Source: an uncultured Collinsella sp. (GTDB lineage: Bacteria; Actinomycetota; Coriobacteriia; Coriobacteriales; Coriobacteriaceae). Taken from it: a stretch of DNA of 40,977 nucleotides. The DNA is taken from NCBI GenBank assembly GCA_900759045.1, contig CAAETU010000058.1, positions 1 through 40,977 of the forward strand, read 5' to 3'. The number at the start of each line of letters is the position of its first letter. Position 1 is the stretch's first letter. Shown in pieces: positions 22,802-31,162 of this stretch. The translations under genes were made by a program, and so were the position numbers. Under the pieces are notes generated by a model. It was given only the letters and a program-made list of their open reading frames with translations. It was not told the origin of the DNA and made no database searches.

Positions 22802-24334
22802 ATGTCTAACGCACTTCAGCGCGATCTTGCCAAGCTCGTTGCCAACATGGATGCAGCGGCCGCCGAGCGCGGTCACGGGCCCTATGCTCAGCATTTTCAT
22901 ATTATGCCGCCCACGGGCTGGCTTAACGACCCCAACGGGCTTTGCCAGGCCGATGGCGTGTTTCACGCGTACTTTCAGTATGCCCCGTTTGATGTGAACG
23001 GCGGCGTCAAGATGTGGGGTCATGCCACCAGCCGCGACCTTATGAAATGGGAATATATTGGCGTCCCGCTGCTGCCCGACGAGCCGTTCGATTGCCATGG
23101 CGTGTATTCGGGCTCCGCGCTTGCCGAGGACGGTCGCATTCGCGTGCTCTATACCGGCAACGTTAAGCTCCCCGATGCGGACGGCGTTTATGACTATGTC
23201 AACACCGGCCGTCGCGCCGATACCGTGTATGTCGAGAGCGCCGATGGACAGACGTTTAGCCAAAAGCGCGTCGTGCTGGCTTCGGAGGACTATCCCGAGG
23301 ACCTGACGTGCCACGTGCGTGACCCCAAGGTGTGGCGCGATGAGGCCGGTCGCTATCACATGGTGCTGGGCGCGCGTCGTCGCGTTGACGGGCCGCACGT
23401 CGAGAGCCGTTTTTGCGCCATGCATGGCGAGGGCGCCGGTCGCGATGTGGGCGAGATCCTGGTGTATGGTTCGGCCGATATGCTGAGCTGGGAGCTCGAG
23501 AGCCGCGTGTCTACGCCCGAGCGCTTTGGCTTTATGTGGGAGTGCCCGGGGTATCTGGAGCTTGAGACGGATGGCGGTGTACCGGCGAAGTGGCTGTCCT
23601 TCTCTCCCCAGGGACTCGAGGGCGGTCGTTGGGACCGCGGCAACGTATACGCTGCTGGCTACATGCCTGTAACGCGCGACATTACCGGTGGTGACGGTGC
23701 CTATGAGCTGGGCGAGTTCCGCCTGTGGGACGCTGGTTTTGACTTCTATGCTCCGCAGGAGTTCACGGCCCAGGACGGTCGCCATATCTTGATTGGCTGG
23801 ATGGGCATGCCGGATGAGCCTGTTTATGGCAACGACCCCACCGTGGCGTGCGGCTGGCAGCACTGCATGACGGTGCCGCGTGAACTTACAGCCGGTGCCG
23901 GCGGCGTGGTACTGCAGCAGCCGGTGCGCGAGATCGAGCACCATTATGCCTCGGTGCGTGTGGGGGCGGGCTCGTTGGAGGTTGCCGACGATACCTGCTT
24001 TGACGTTGTTGTCGACGGTGTCGACGGCGCGTTTACCGCGACCATTGATGGCGAGCTGAAGCTGGCGTTTGTGCCCGCCGAGGGCGAACTGCCCTCGCGT
24101 TTTGAGATGCGATTTACCGATGAGGGTCGCGCTTCTGCTGGTTGCGGTCGTACCGTGCGCTGGGAGCCCGTCGACGAGGTTCGTAACGTGCGCATTGTCG
24201 GTGATGCTTCTTCGGTCGAGGTGTTTGTGAATGATGGCGCGCTCGTGTTTTCGACACGCATCTATCCCAAGGCCTATGGCGTGACCGTTGACGCTCCGGG
24301 TGCGAGCGCGACCTACCACGTTCTTAATATCTAG
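22802..24334 (+). CDS. scrB: sucrose-6-phosphate hydrolase (GH32)
   Basis: A 510-residue glycoside hydrolase family 32 enzyme without signal peptide, so cytoplasmic. The three catalytic blocks are intact: GWLNDPNG with nucleophile D43, VRDP with D174 stabilising the transition state, and WECPG with acid/base E247. The five-blade beta-propeller half is followed by the beta-sandwich module from about residue 390, ending in SVEVFVNDGALVFSTRIYP. It splits sucrose-6-phosphate, the product of the PTS, into glucose-6-phosphate and fructose. ATG 22802 is preferred; an in-frame TTG at 22790 is possible. With the PTS gene stopped at codon 371 the enzyme may lack its substrate supply unless another transporter serves. 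Confidence 0.9.
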   Translation: MSNALQRDLAKLVANMDAAAAERGHGPYAQHFHIMPPTGWLNDPNGLCQADGVFHAYFQYAPFDVNGGVKMWGHATSRDLMKWEYIGVPLLPDEPFDCHGVYSGSALAEDGRIRVLYTGNVKLPDADGVYDYVNTGRRADTVYVESADGQTFSQKRVVLASEDYPEDLTCHVRDPKVWRDEAGRYHMVLGARRRVDGPHVESRFCAMHGEGAGRDVGEILVYGSADMLSWELESRVSTPERFGFMWECPGYLELETDGGVPAKWLSFSPQGLEGGRWDRGNVYAAGYMPVTRDITGGDGAYELGEFRLWDAGFDFYAPQEFTAQDGRHILIGWMGMPDEPVYGNDPTVACGWQHCMTVPRELTAGAGGVVLQQPVREIEHHYASVRVGAGSLEVADDTCFDVVVDGVDGAFTATIDGELKLAFVPAEGELPSRFEMRFTDEGRASAGCGRTVRWEPVDEVRNVRIVGDASSVEVFVNDGALVFSTRIYPKAYGVTVDAPGASATYHVLNI

Positions 24335-24372
24335 GCGATTTGTCGCATATCGGCGCTATACTGCAGCCGTTG

Positions 24373-24409
24373 CCCACGATGCGGGGAACACCCGCATCGT
24401 GGGTTTTTG
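24373..24409 (+). terminator. rho-independent terminator after scrB
   Basis: CCCACGATGCGGG and CCCGCATCGTGGG form a 13-bp perfect stem around GAACA, followed by TTTTTGTTT. It closes the sucrose region. Confidence 0.9.
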
Positions 24410-24430
24410 TTTATGAAGGGACGGTGCCTT

Positions 24431-25423
24431 GTGGATGTACAGCAGCTAGAAGAGGCTTGGGCTTTGAGGGCCGGCTCGCGTGAGGCGCGTCTTGTTGCGG
24501 CCCCGCATGTGCCGGCGGCGCTGTCTCTGTTGGGGATTGTGCGTCCCGGTGATCGTCTGGTTGCCTTTGCGGACGACTTTGTCGATGCGTTTGCGCACGG
24601 CTTTGATGCCTGCGATGTGGCTATGGTGGGGGAGCCGTCGGCTGCCGCGTTTGCTGCTGCGTCCGAGGGCTTTGATGCTTCGTTTGATGCCGAGGGGCCG
24701 CACCTGTGGTGGTTCGTCAACTCTATCGGCGGGTTTGGTCTGCTCGTTCCCGATCTTCGTGCGTTAGGCCGCGCAGCGCGTGAGGCTCATGCGCTGCTCG
24801 TAGTGGATAACACCGTGGCTGGCCTCTTTGGGTGCGATCCGCTGCGTTTGGGTGCCGTCCTGTCGCTTGAAGCACTCGACCGTGTGTGCGCCGGTAAGGC
24901 TCCTCGCAAGCTCGTTGCCGTATCGGTCGCACGCTCGCAGCTCAAGCGCTATCGTGTGGATGCTGCTGCCGAGTGCGCGCATGCGCTGCTCGAGGGGTGC
25001 GGATTGGCCGCACTCGACTTGTCCTCCGATGAGGCTGAGGTTCTAGAGCACGGGCTCGATACGCTCGACACCCGCATGCAGGCACACTTCGACCGCGCGC
25101 GTGCACTGGCCGAGTATTTGGCCGCGAACGAGATGGTGCACGGCGTGCGCTATCCTGGGCTGACCTCGCATCCCGACCACGCGGTTGCAACGGGAATCCT
25201 CGAGCACGGCTTTGGCCCGGCAGTTGAATTTGACCTTATCGAGCGTAGCGCGGGAGAGCTGTTCGACGCTTTGCCGGGGGAGTTTCGCACATCGCCAGCC
25301 GGCGGCGCAACGACGCGCCTTTCGGCCCCACGCGGCAAGCAGGGGAACACCATTCGCCTCTTCGCCGGCACTGACGATCCCTTGGCAGTAGCCGCAACTC
25401 TAGACGCCGCCCTCCGCAAGTAG
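24431..25423 (+). CDS. divergent Cys/Met-metabolism PLP-fold protein lacking the expected lysine
   Basis: A protein of about 330 residues with the fold pattern of trans-sulfuration enzymes (cystathionine gamma-synthase family). Recognisable parts are LLVVDNTVAGLFG with PLP-pyridine Asp126, PLRLGAVLSLEALD, GLDTLDTRMQAHFDRARALA, and a C-terminal VEFDL...GNTIRLFAGTDDP. Where the family has S-x-T-K with the Schiff-base lysine, the aligned residues are E-A-L-D150, so the lysine seems lost and the following GGH is not evident. It is shorter than the usual 380-400 residues. GTG 24431 is preferred with AAGGGACGG upstream; the frame is open from 24407 inside the terminator. The family assignment is likely but the activity is doubtful; a lysine in GKAPRK shortly after could serve if the alignment is off. 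Confidence 0.6.
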   Translation: MDVQQLEEAWALRAGSREARLVAAPHVPAALSLLGIVRPGDRLVAFADDFVDAFAHGFDACDVAMVGEPSAAAFAAASEGFDASFDAEGPHLWWFVNSIGGFGLLVPDLRALGRAAREAHALLVVDNTVAGLFGCDPLRLGAVLSLEALDRVCAGKAPRKLVAVSVARSQLKRYRVDAAAECAHALLEGCGLAALDLSSDEAEVLEHGLDTLDTRMQAHFDRARALAEYLAANEMVHGVRYPGLTSHPDHAVATGILEHGFGPAVEFDLIERSAGELFDALPGEFRTSPAGGATTRLSAPRGKQGNTIRLFAGTDDPLAVAATLDAALRK

Positions 25424-25528
25424 CTAATTTGGGACGGGGCTTTTTTAGCTACCCAATGTTATTTTTTGGCTATGAGTCAAGAATGCGCTGGATGGGTAGC
25501 TAAAAAAGCCCCGTCCCAAATTAGCTAC
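25420..25528. repeat. 36-bp perfect inverted repeat with nested dyads between convergent genes
   Basis: Bases 25420-25455 are exactly mirrored by 25493-25528 around a 37-nt loop. Each arm is itself bounded by GTAGCTAA and TTAGCTAC around GGGACGGGGCTTTTTT. The stop codons of both convergent genes (TAG at 25421-25423 and, on the minus strand, at 25525-25527) lie in the outer ends of the arms. The G+C block followed by a T run in each direction fits a bidirectional terminator; the nested structure also fits a REP/BIME-like mobile repeat. Confidence 0.75.
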
Positions 25529-25869
25529 TCTTTGATGCTGGCGATGAGAGCGTCGGCTTTGGCAGCTATGACCTGGTTTATGTCGGTCTGCAGCTCCTCG
25601 TAGACCGCTATGGCTCGCTCGCCGGCGGGGGTGAGGGTGGATCCGCGGGCTCCGTCGCGCTCGATGAGCTTGCAGCCCAGCTGTCCTTCAGCCTCATTCA
25701 CAATGCGCCAGGCCTTGGAATACGCCATGCCCATGCTCTTGGCGGCGCGGTTCAGCGAGTGCTCGCGGGCAATACCCTGCAGCAGCAAGACGCAGCCGTG
25801 ACCAAACACGCCCGGCAGATCCTTGTCGCACGCTTGAATGACCAGCTTTGCCGTCGTCTTGTACTTCAT
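25525..25869 (-). CDS. ModE/LysR-type winged-helix DNA-binding protein
   Basis: A 114-residue stand-alone winged helix like the N-terminal domain of ModE. HGCVLLLQGIAREHSLNRAA, KSMGMAYSKAWRIVNEAE and LIERDGARGSTLTPAGERAI form the helix-turn-helix and wing. The molybdate-binding C-domains of full ModE are absent, as in many single-domain relatives, so the signal is unknown. The gene faces the PLP-like gene and shares the inverted repeat at its 3' end. The start is ATG 25869 or the GTG at 25878; GGGGAG is 11 nt from the first and 2 nt from the second. Confidence 0.75.
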   Translation of the reverse strand: MKYKTTAKLVIQACDKDLPGVFGHGCVLLLQGIAREHSLNRAAKSMGMAYSKAWRIVNEAEGQLGCKLIERDGARGSTLTPAGERAIAVYEELQTDINQVIAAKADALIASIKE

Positions 25870-25954
25870 ACGCTTCACGTCTCCCCGCTAAAGTGTTTGC
25901 TGGGCAAACGCAAAGCCTGCGTCAAGCCCTCGTGTGCTCTTCTTAAATCATGCA

Positions 25955-25983
25955 TTGTAGCAGTCAAAGTGCGTTAAGATACT
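25955..25983 (+). promoter_or_regulatory. candidate sigma70-type promoter for guaB
   Basis: TTGTAG at 25955-25960, 17 bp, GATACT at 25978-25983, about 80 bp before the guaB start. Both hexamers match at four of six bases and the spacing is optimal. Leader and ribosome site AAAAAGGAG follow. Confidence 0.5.
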
Positions 25984-26062
25984 TCCCCAGTATTGGGCGC
26001 CCAAGGTTGGGCTGGGTCCTACGAGGCCTGCAGCCGACCGGTCGCATGGAAAAAGGAGAAAC

Positions 26063-27574
26063 ATGGCTACGTTCTTTCCCGGTGAGTCCCACACGTTTTC
26101 GGAGTATCTGCTGGTTCCTGGTTACTCGTCCTCGCAGTGCATCCCCAACAACGTCTCTCTCAAGACGCCGCTAACCCGCTTCAAGCGCGGTGAGAAGCCG
26201 GCAATCACCCTGAACATCCCCATGGTTTCCGCCATCATGCAGTCCGTCTCGGGCGTCGACATGGGTGTCGCGCTCGCTACCGAGGGCGGCCTGTCCTTCA
26301 TCTACGGTTCCCAGAGCGCCGAGTCCGAGGCCGCTATGGTCAAGGCCGTCAAGGATCACAAGGCTGGCTTCGTTCAGTCCGATTCCACGCTGACCCCCGA
26401 TATGACCATGGAGCAGGTCATCGAGCTCAAGGAGAAGACGGGTCACTCCACCATGCCGGTTACCGACGACGGCACTCCTAAGGGTAAGCTCCTGGGCATC
26501 GTCACCAGCCGTGACTATCGCCCCAGTCGCGATGACCACCAGACGAAGGTCTCCGAGTTCATGACCCCGCGTGAGCAGCTCATCGTGGGCGACAAGAACA
26601 TCAGCCTCAAGGTTGCCAACGACGTCATCTGGGACAACAAGCTCAACGCCCTGCCCATCGTCGACGACAACGATCACCTCATGGGCATCGTCTTCCGCAA
26701 GGACTACGACAGCCACAAGACCAACCCCAACGAGCTGCTCGACGGCGATAAGCGCTACATGGTCGGCGCCGGCATCAACACCCGCGACTATGCCGAGCGC
26801 GTGCCGCTGCTCATCGAGGCCGGTGCCGATGTCCTGTGCATCGACTCCTCCGAGGGCTTCAGCGAGTGGCAGAAGCGCACCATCGAGTGGATCCGCGCCA
26901 ACTACGGCGAGGACGTCAAGGTCGGTGCCGGTAACGTCGTCGACGCCGAGGGCTTCCGCTTCCTGGCCGACTGCGGTGCCGACTTCATCAAGGTCGGTAT
27001 CGGCGGCGGTTCCATCTGCATTACCCGCGAGACCAAGGGTATCGGCCGTGGCCAGGCCACCGCGCTGATCGACGTCTGCCGCGCTCGCGACGAGTATTAC
27101 GAGGAGACCGGCGTCTACGTGCCCGTGTGCTCCGACGGCGGTATCGTCTACGACTACCACATGACGCTCGCCCTTGCTATGGGTGCAGACTTTATGATGC
27201 TGGGCCGCTACTTCGCCCGCTTCGACGAGAGCCCGACCGAGCGCGTCAACGTCAACGGCCAGTACATGAAGGAGTACTGGGGCGAGGGTTCCGCGCGTGC
27301 TCGCAACTGGCAGCGCTACGACTTGGGCGGCGCCGCGAAGCTCAGCTTCGTCGAGGGCGTCGACTCCTACGTCCCGTACGCCGGCTCCCTCAAGGACGGC
27401 GTTGGCGGCACGCTTTACAAGGTTAAGTCCACGATGTGCAACTGCGGCGCCCTCTCGATCCCCGAGCTCCAGGAAAAGGCACGCCTGACCCTGGTCAGCT
27501 CGACCTCCATCGTCGAAGGCGGCGCCCACGACGTTGTAGTTAAAGATTCGCAGCAGTCCGTATCTTATCGATAA
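26063..27574 (+). CDS. guaB: IMP dehydrogenase
   Basis: A 503-residue IMP dehydrogenase, which oxidises IMP to XMP with NAD+ at the first step of GMP synthesis. The N-terminal barrel segment includes LNIPMVSAIMQSVSGVDMG; a CBS pair spans about residues 110-230 (LLGIVTSRDYRPSR, LMGIVFRKDYDSH). The catalytic loop is GGGSICITRE with Cys319; VPVCSDGGIVYDYHMTLALA carries the phosphate-binding Asp-Gly-Gly, followed by FMMLGRYFARFDESP. The loop reads GGGSIC-I-T where many bacterial enzymes have GPGSIC-T-T, as in the divergent branch of this family. The ATG has AAAAAGGAG 6 nt upstream. It is a single gene with its own terminator. Confidence 0.93.
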   Translation: MATFFPGESHTFSEYLLVPGYSSSQCIPNNVSLKTPLTRFKRGEKPAITLNIPMVSAIMQSVSGVDMGVALATEGGLSFIYGSQSAESEAAMVKAVKDHKAGFVQSDSTLTPDMTMEQVIELKEKTGHSTMPVTDDGTPKGKLLGIVTSRDYRPSRDDHQTKVSEFMTPREQLIVGDKNISLKVANDVIWDNKLNALPIVDDNDHLMGIVFRKDYDSHKTNPNELLDGDKRYMVGAGINTRDYAERVPLLIEAGADVLCIDSSEGFSEWQKRTIEWIRANYGEDVKVGAGNVVDAEGFRFLADCGADFIKVGIGGGSICITRETKGIGRGQATALIDVCRARDEYYEETGVYVPVCSDGGIVYDYHMTLALAMGADFMMLGRYFARFDESPTERVNVNGQYMKEYWGEGSARARNWQRYDLGGAAKLSFVEGVDSYVPYAGSLKDGVGGTLYKVKSTMCNCGALSIPELQEKARLTLVSSTSIVEGGAHDVVVKDSQQSVSYR

Positions 27575-27623
27575 GGTTAGAGCTGCATATCAAAGGTTGA
27601 GTATCAACCACGTTATTTAGATA

Positions 27624-27665
27624 AAGCGAGATGCCCGCAAGTCGCAGGCATCTCGCTTGTCGTAT
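27624..27665 (+). terminator. rho-independent terminator after guaB
   Basis: AAGCGAGATGCC and GGCATCTCGCTT form a 12-bp stem around an 11-nt loop; a weak T-rich tail (TTGTCGTATTTG) follows. Confidence 0.75.
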
Positions 27666-27692
27666 TTGTTATCATCAGTCAAGTTAACCTTA

Positions 27693-27811
27693 GGGTCGGT
27701 CGGCTTGGCTTTGTTCGCTACAAGTTCCGCACGCAAAGAAGAGCACTTAATGTGCTCTTCGTCTTGCGCAGGACTGTCCGCAGTAGCGAATAAAGCCAAG
27801 CCGACCGACCC
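27693..27811. repeat. 119-nt inverted-repeat element ahead of leuS
   Basis: Outer arms of 29 nt, at 27693-27721 and 27783-27811, pair with a single difference that would be a G-U pair in one strand's RNA. Inside lies a second dyad, GAAGAGCAC and GTGCTCTTC around TTAAT (about 27739-27761), extended by CGCAA/TTGCG. The whole element can fold into one long hairpin and ends about 23 bp before leuS, just upstream of its ribosome site. No T-box sequence (AGGGTGG-type) is visible and no T-run follows. It may be a miniature mobile repeat or a leader control structure. Confidence 0.65.
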
Positions 27812-27834
27812 CAGCTAAGATTAAAGGAGCTGAT

Positions 27835-30411
27835 ATGTGCGATTGCACAGATCATAAGGACGAGATTCCTGTCTACGACGCGCAGGCCATTGAGTCCAAG
27901 TGGATGAAGGCCTGGGAGGACTCCAACCTCTTTGCCGTCGACACCGACGACAGTAAGCCCAAGAAGTACGTGCTCGAGATGTTCCCGTATCCGTCGGGCG
28001 ACCTGCACATGGGCCACGCGCGCAACTACACCATCGGCGATGCCATGGCCCGTCAGGCCCGCATGCGCGGCTACGACGTGCTGCACCCCATCGGCTTCGA
28101 TGCCTTTGGCCTGCCCGCCGAGAACGCCGCCATCAAGCACAACACGCAGGCTGCCGCCTGGACGTATAAGAACATGGATCAGGCGCTTTCCACGATGAAG
28201 CGCATGGGCTTCTCCTACGATCTGGATCGCATGGTCAAGACCTGCAGCCCCGACTACTACCGCTGGGGCCAGTGGATCTTTGAGAAGATGTGGGAAAAGG
28301 GCCTGGTCTACCGTAAGAAGAACCCGGTCAACTGGTGCCCCACCTGTAAGACCGTTCTGGCCAACGAGCAGGTCACCGAGGGCAAGTGCTGGCGCTGCGG
28401 CACCGAGCCCGAGAAGCGCGACCTTGAGCAGTGGTACTTCAAGATCACCGAGTACTCCCAGGAGCTGCTCGACGATCTGGAGAAGCTCCCCGGCTGGCCC
28501 GAGCGCGTCAAGCAGATGCAGGCCAACTGGATCGGCCGCTCCGAGGGCGCCGAGGTCGACTTTACCCTGTGCGACAAGGATGGCGAGCCCATCGAGGGCG
28601 ACGAGGGTAAGATCACCGTCTTCACCACGCGAGCCGACACACTCTTCGGTGTCTCCTTCTTTGTCCTGGCTCCCGAGTATGCGCGCCTGCACGAGCTCGT
28701 CGAGGGCACGGAGTACGAGGAGGCCGTGACCAAGATCGTCGAGGACTCTAAGCATATCTCTGCCGTCGAGCGTGCCCAGGGCACCCTCGAGAAGCACGGT
28801 GCCTTTACCGGCCGCTACGTGGTAAACCCCGTCAACGGCGAGAAGGTCCCCGTGTGGGTTGCCGACTATGTCGTTGCCGACTACGGCACCGGCGCCGTCA
28901 TGGCCGTTCCCTGTGGCGACCAGCGCGACTTTGAGTTTGCCCGCAAGTACGACCTGCCTATTGTGCCGATCATCCTGGACGATGACGATCGTGCTGCCGT
29001 CGAGGCTAGTGGCGAGACCATCGATACCTTCCATGCCGAGACCGTCGACTGGGATTGCGCCCACGCTGCCGAGGGCACGCTTGTCCAGTCCGGCAAGTAC
29101 ACCGGCATGCGCGGCGGCAAGCACTCCGAGGGCGAGGCTGCCATCGTGGCCGACCTCGAGGCCATGGGCTGCGGCCGTCGCAAGGTCGAGTTCCGTCTGC
29201 GCGACTGGCTCATCAGCCGCCAGCGTTACTGGGGCAACCCCATCCCGGCCATCCACTGCGAGCACTGCGGCATCGTGCCCGTGCCCGAGGACCAGCTGCC
29301 GGTGACGCTGCCCGAGAACCTGGACCTGGGTGCCGGCGAGACCCTCGCCGAGTGCAAGGAGTTCTACGAGACCACCTGCCCGGTCTGCGGTCGCCCGGCC
29401 AAACGTGAGACCGATACCATGGACACCTTCACCTGCTCCAGCTGGTATTACCTGCGCTATACCGACCCGCACAACACAGAGCTGCCCTTCTCCCGCGAGG
29501 CGGCCGACCGTTGGATGCCCGTCGATAACTACATCGGCGGCATCGAGCACGCCATTTTGCACCTGCTTTACAGCCGCTTCTTTACCAAGGCCCTGCGCGA
29601 CCTCGGCCTGCTGAGCGTTGACGAGCCCTTCACCAACCTGCTGTGCCAGGGTATGGTCAAGGACGAGAACGGCGACACCATGTCCAAGTCCAAGGGCAAC
29701 GTCGTGCCCCCGAGCTCGGTCATCGAGCCCTACGGCGCCGACACCATGCGTCTGGCGATCCTGTTTATCGCCCCGCCCGAGAAGGACTTCGACTGGGATC
29801 CCAAGGCCGTCGAGGGCGCCAACCGCTTCATTAAGCGCGCCTGGCGTATCGTGTGGCAGCTCGTCCAGTCTGGCGACGTCAACGTTGCCTTTGACAAGTC
29901 CGCGCTCGATGAGACCGCGATGAAGCTCTATCGCGAGCGTCACCGCACCATCGCCAAGTGCACCGAGGACTTCGACCGCGGCCAGTTCAACACCGCGATC
30001 TCGGCCGTCATGGAGCTCGTCAACGCGGCGAGCGCCTACCTCAACGCTACCGAGGGTACCGCCCGCGACAAGGCGCTGTGCTACGGCGTGGCTAAGGATA
30101 TCGTGAGCGTCCTTGCCCCCATCTGCCCGTTCTGGGCCGACGAGCTGTGGCACGAGGCACTCGGCTGCGAGGGCAATGCCTACACTGCCGCCTGGCCCGA
30201 GTTTGACCTGGCCGAGTCCATCGAGGACACGGTGCAGATCGTCGTACAGGTGCTCGGCAAGGTCCGTGGCCGCATCGACGTCGCCCGCGATGCCTCCAAC
30301 GAGGAGATGCAGGCTGCCGCCGAGGAGGCCGTTGCCAAGTGGCTCGAGGGCAAGACGGTCGTCAAGGCCATCTGCGTGCCTGGCAAGCTGGTTAACCTGG
30401 TGGTCAAGTAA
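27835..30411 (+). CDS. leuS: leucyl-tRNA synthetase
   Basis: An 858-residue class I synthetase charging tRNA-Leu. PYPSGDLHMGHARNYTIGD holds the HIGH element as HMGH (residues 58-61); the second signature is TMSKSKGN (about 615-622), with Thr replacing the first Lys of KMSKS. Zinc-knuckle cysteines occur as CPTCK...CWRCG (about 168-190) and CEHCG...CPVCG (about 479-521). The editing domain lies between about 225 and 425, with VFTTRADTLFGVSF and DYGTGAVMAVPCGDQRDFEF, its usual Thr-rich and Asp motifs. The C-terminus ends with VRGRIDVARDASNEE and CVPGKLVNLVV, the usual tail. The ATG at 27835 follows AAGGAGCTGAT. It is a single gene closed by a terminator. Confidence 0.97.
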   Translation: MCDCTDHKDEIPVYDAQAIESKWMKAWEDSNLFAVDTDDSKPKKYVLEMFPYPSGDLHMGHARNYTIGDAMARQARMRGYDVLHPIGFDAFGLPAENAAIKHNTQAAAWTYKNMDQALSTMKRMGFSYDLDRMVKTCSPDYYRWGQWIFEKMWEKGLVYRKKNPVNWCPTCKTVLANEQVTEGKCWRCGTEPEKRDLEQWYFKITEYSQELLDDLEKLPGWPERVKQMQANWIGRSEGAEVDFTLCDKDGEPIEGDEGKITVFTTRADTLFGVSFFVLAPEYARLHELVEGTEYEEAVTKIVEDSKHISAVERAQGTLEKHGAFTGRYVVNPVNGEKVPVWVADYVVADYGTGAVMAVPCGDQRDFEFARKYDLPIVPIILDDDDRAAVEASGETIDTFHAETVDWDCAHAAEGTLVQSGKYTGMRGGKHSEGEAAIVADLEAMGCGRRKVEFRLRDWLISRQRYWGNPIPAIHCEHCGIVPVPEDQLPVTLPENLDLGAGETLAECKEFYETTCPVCGRPAKRETDTMDTFTCSSWYYLRYTDPHNTELPFSREAADRWMPVDNYIGGIEHAILHLLYSRFFTKALRDLGLLSVDEPFTNLLCQGMVKDENGDTMSKSKGNVVPPSSVIEPYGADTMRLAILFIAPPEKDFDWDPKAVEGANRFIKRAWRIVWQLVQSGDVNVAFDKSALDETAMKLYRERHRTIAKCTEDFDRGQFNTAISAVMELVNAASAYLNATEGTARDKALCYGVAKDIVSVLAPICPFWADELWHEALGCEGNAYTAAWPEFDLAESIEDTVQIVVQVLGKVRGRIDVARDASNEEMQAAAEEAVAKWLEGKTVVKAICVPGKLVNLVVK

Positions 30412-30441
30412 GCGCTGCGCGCATAGCTGACATGAAAAGGC

Positions 30442-30475
30442 GAGGGACGATTCCGCAGGAGTCGCCCCTCTTTTT
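30442..30475 (+). terminator. rho-independent terminator after leuS
   Basis: GAGGGACGATTCC and GGAGTCGCCCCTC pair with minor mismatches around GCA, followed by TTTTT. It lies 30 bp after the leuS stop. Confidence 0.8.
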
Positions 30476-30559
30476 GGTTATGGATACTTGCGACACACCC
30501 AATTATCCATTTCTTGTGGAGAACCTGTGCTCACGCTGACCTGCGGGTTTGTGTTGTGG

Positions 30560-30588
30560 TTGCACGTTTGTGCAGGTATTGGTATAGT
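30560..30588 (+). promoter_or_regulatory. strong sigma70-type promoter of the rimP-nusA-infB operon
   Basis: TTGCAC at 30560-30565, 17 bp, TATAGT at 30583-30588. Both hexamers are near consensus and the spacing is optimal. Transcription would begin near 30595, placing the hairpin at 30617-30646 in the leader of the operon. Confidence 0.75.
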
Positions 30589-30616
30589 TTGCTTGCAAAT
30601 GAAGTTGTAATTGAAA

Positions 30617-30646
30617 GAAGTGGGGTTTCGGCCCCGCTTCTTTTTT
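30617..30646 (+). terminator. leader terminator (attenuator) before rimP
   Basis: GAAGTGGGG and CCCCGCTTC form a 9-bp stem around TTTCGG, followed at once by TTTTTT. It sits between the promoter at 30560-30588 and rimP, so transcripts of the operon must read through it. The next gene encodes NusA, a termination factor, which makes feedback control by attenuation plausible. Confidence 0.75.
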
Positions 30647-30666
30647 GTATGGATGGAGGTGCCGCA

Positions 30667-31161
30667 ATGGTCAAGACCAAGACCGAGCAGGCGATCATCG
30701 ACGCGCTCGAGGCCGTTGCTCCCCAGCACGATGTCGACATCGTCGACGTTGAGCTCGTGGGCGCCACCAAGGCCCCCTGCGTGCGTGTGCGTATCGAGGG
30801 TGCCGAGGGTCAGAGCCTGTCGCTCAACGACGTCACGGCCAATACCAAGTGGGTCGGCGACGTAATTGAGGAGCTCGACCCCATTTCTTCGAGCTACACG
30901 CTCGAGGTGTCGAGCCCGGGTATGGCGCGCCCGCTGCGCCGTCCGCGCGACTTTGCCCGCTTTGTGGGCGAGGACTGCGAGCTCACCTCCACCGCCACCG
31001 AGGGCCGTCGCAAGTACTCCGGCAAGATTGTCGTCGCGACCGAGACGAACGTGACCCTCGAGCTCGAGGACGGCGAGTCCGTCACCCTCGATTTCTCTGA
31101 TGTTAAAAAGTGCAAGTTGAAGCCCACCTACGACTTCAAGCCCGCGAAGGAAGGAAAGTAA
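30667..31161 (+). CDS. rimP: ribosome maturation factor RimP
   Basis: A 164-residue protein required for 30S subunit maturation. The N-terminal domain has VDIVDVELVGATKAPCVRVR and LNDVTANTKWVGDVI; SYTLEVSSPGMARPLRRPRD is the family hallmark (E-V-S-S-P-G), and the C-terminal Sm-like fold has YSGKIVVATETNVTLEL and FSDVKKCKLKP. The ATG at 30667 follows GGATGGAGG; the frame is open further upstream into the leader hairpin, but that extension has no family likeness. It is the first gene of the nusA operon and ends 1 bp before the nusA ATG. Confidence 0.93.
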   Translation: MVKTKTEQAIIDALEAVAPQHDVDIVDVELVGATKAPCVRVRIEGAEGQSLSLNDVTANTKWVGDVIEELDPISSSYTLEVSSPGMARPLRRPRDFARFVGEDCELTSTATEGRRKYSGKIVVATETNVTLELEDGESVTLDFSDVKKCKLKPTYDFKPAKEGK

Positions 31162-31162
31162 G

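Noticed and set aside
27666..27834. T-box riboswitch before leuS
   Set aside because: There is an upstream hairpin, but no T-box consensus, no recognisable specifier loop and no following terminator with a T-run.
27718..30153. Very long minus-strand open frame opposite leuS
   Set aside because: It is the antisense shadow of a GC-rich gene; its product is low-complexity (Gly/Ala/Leu/Val/His) with no family likeness, while the + strand is a complete LeuS.
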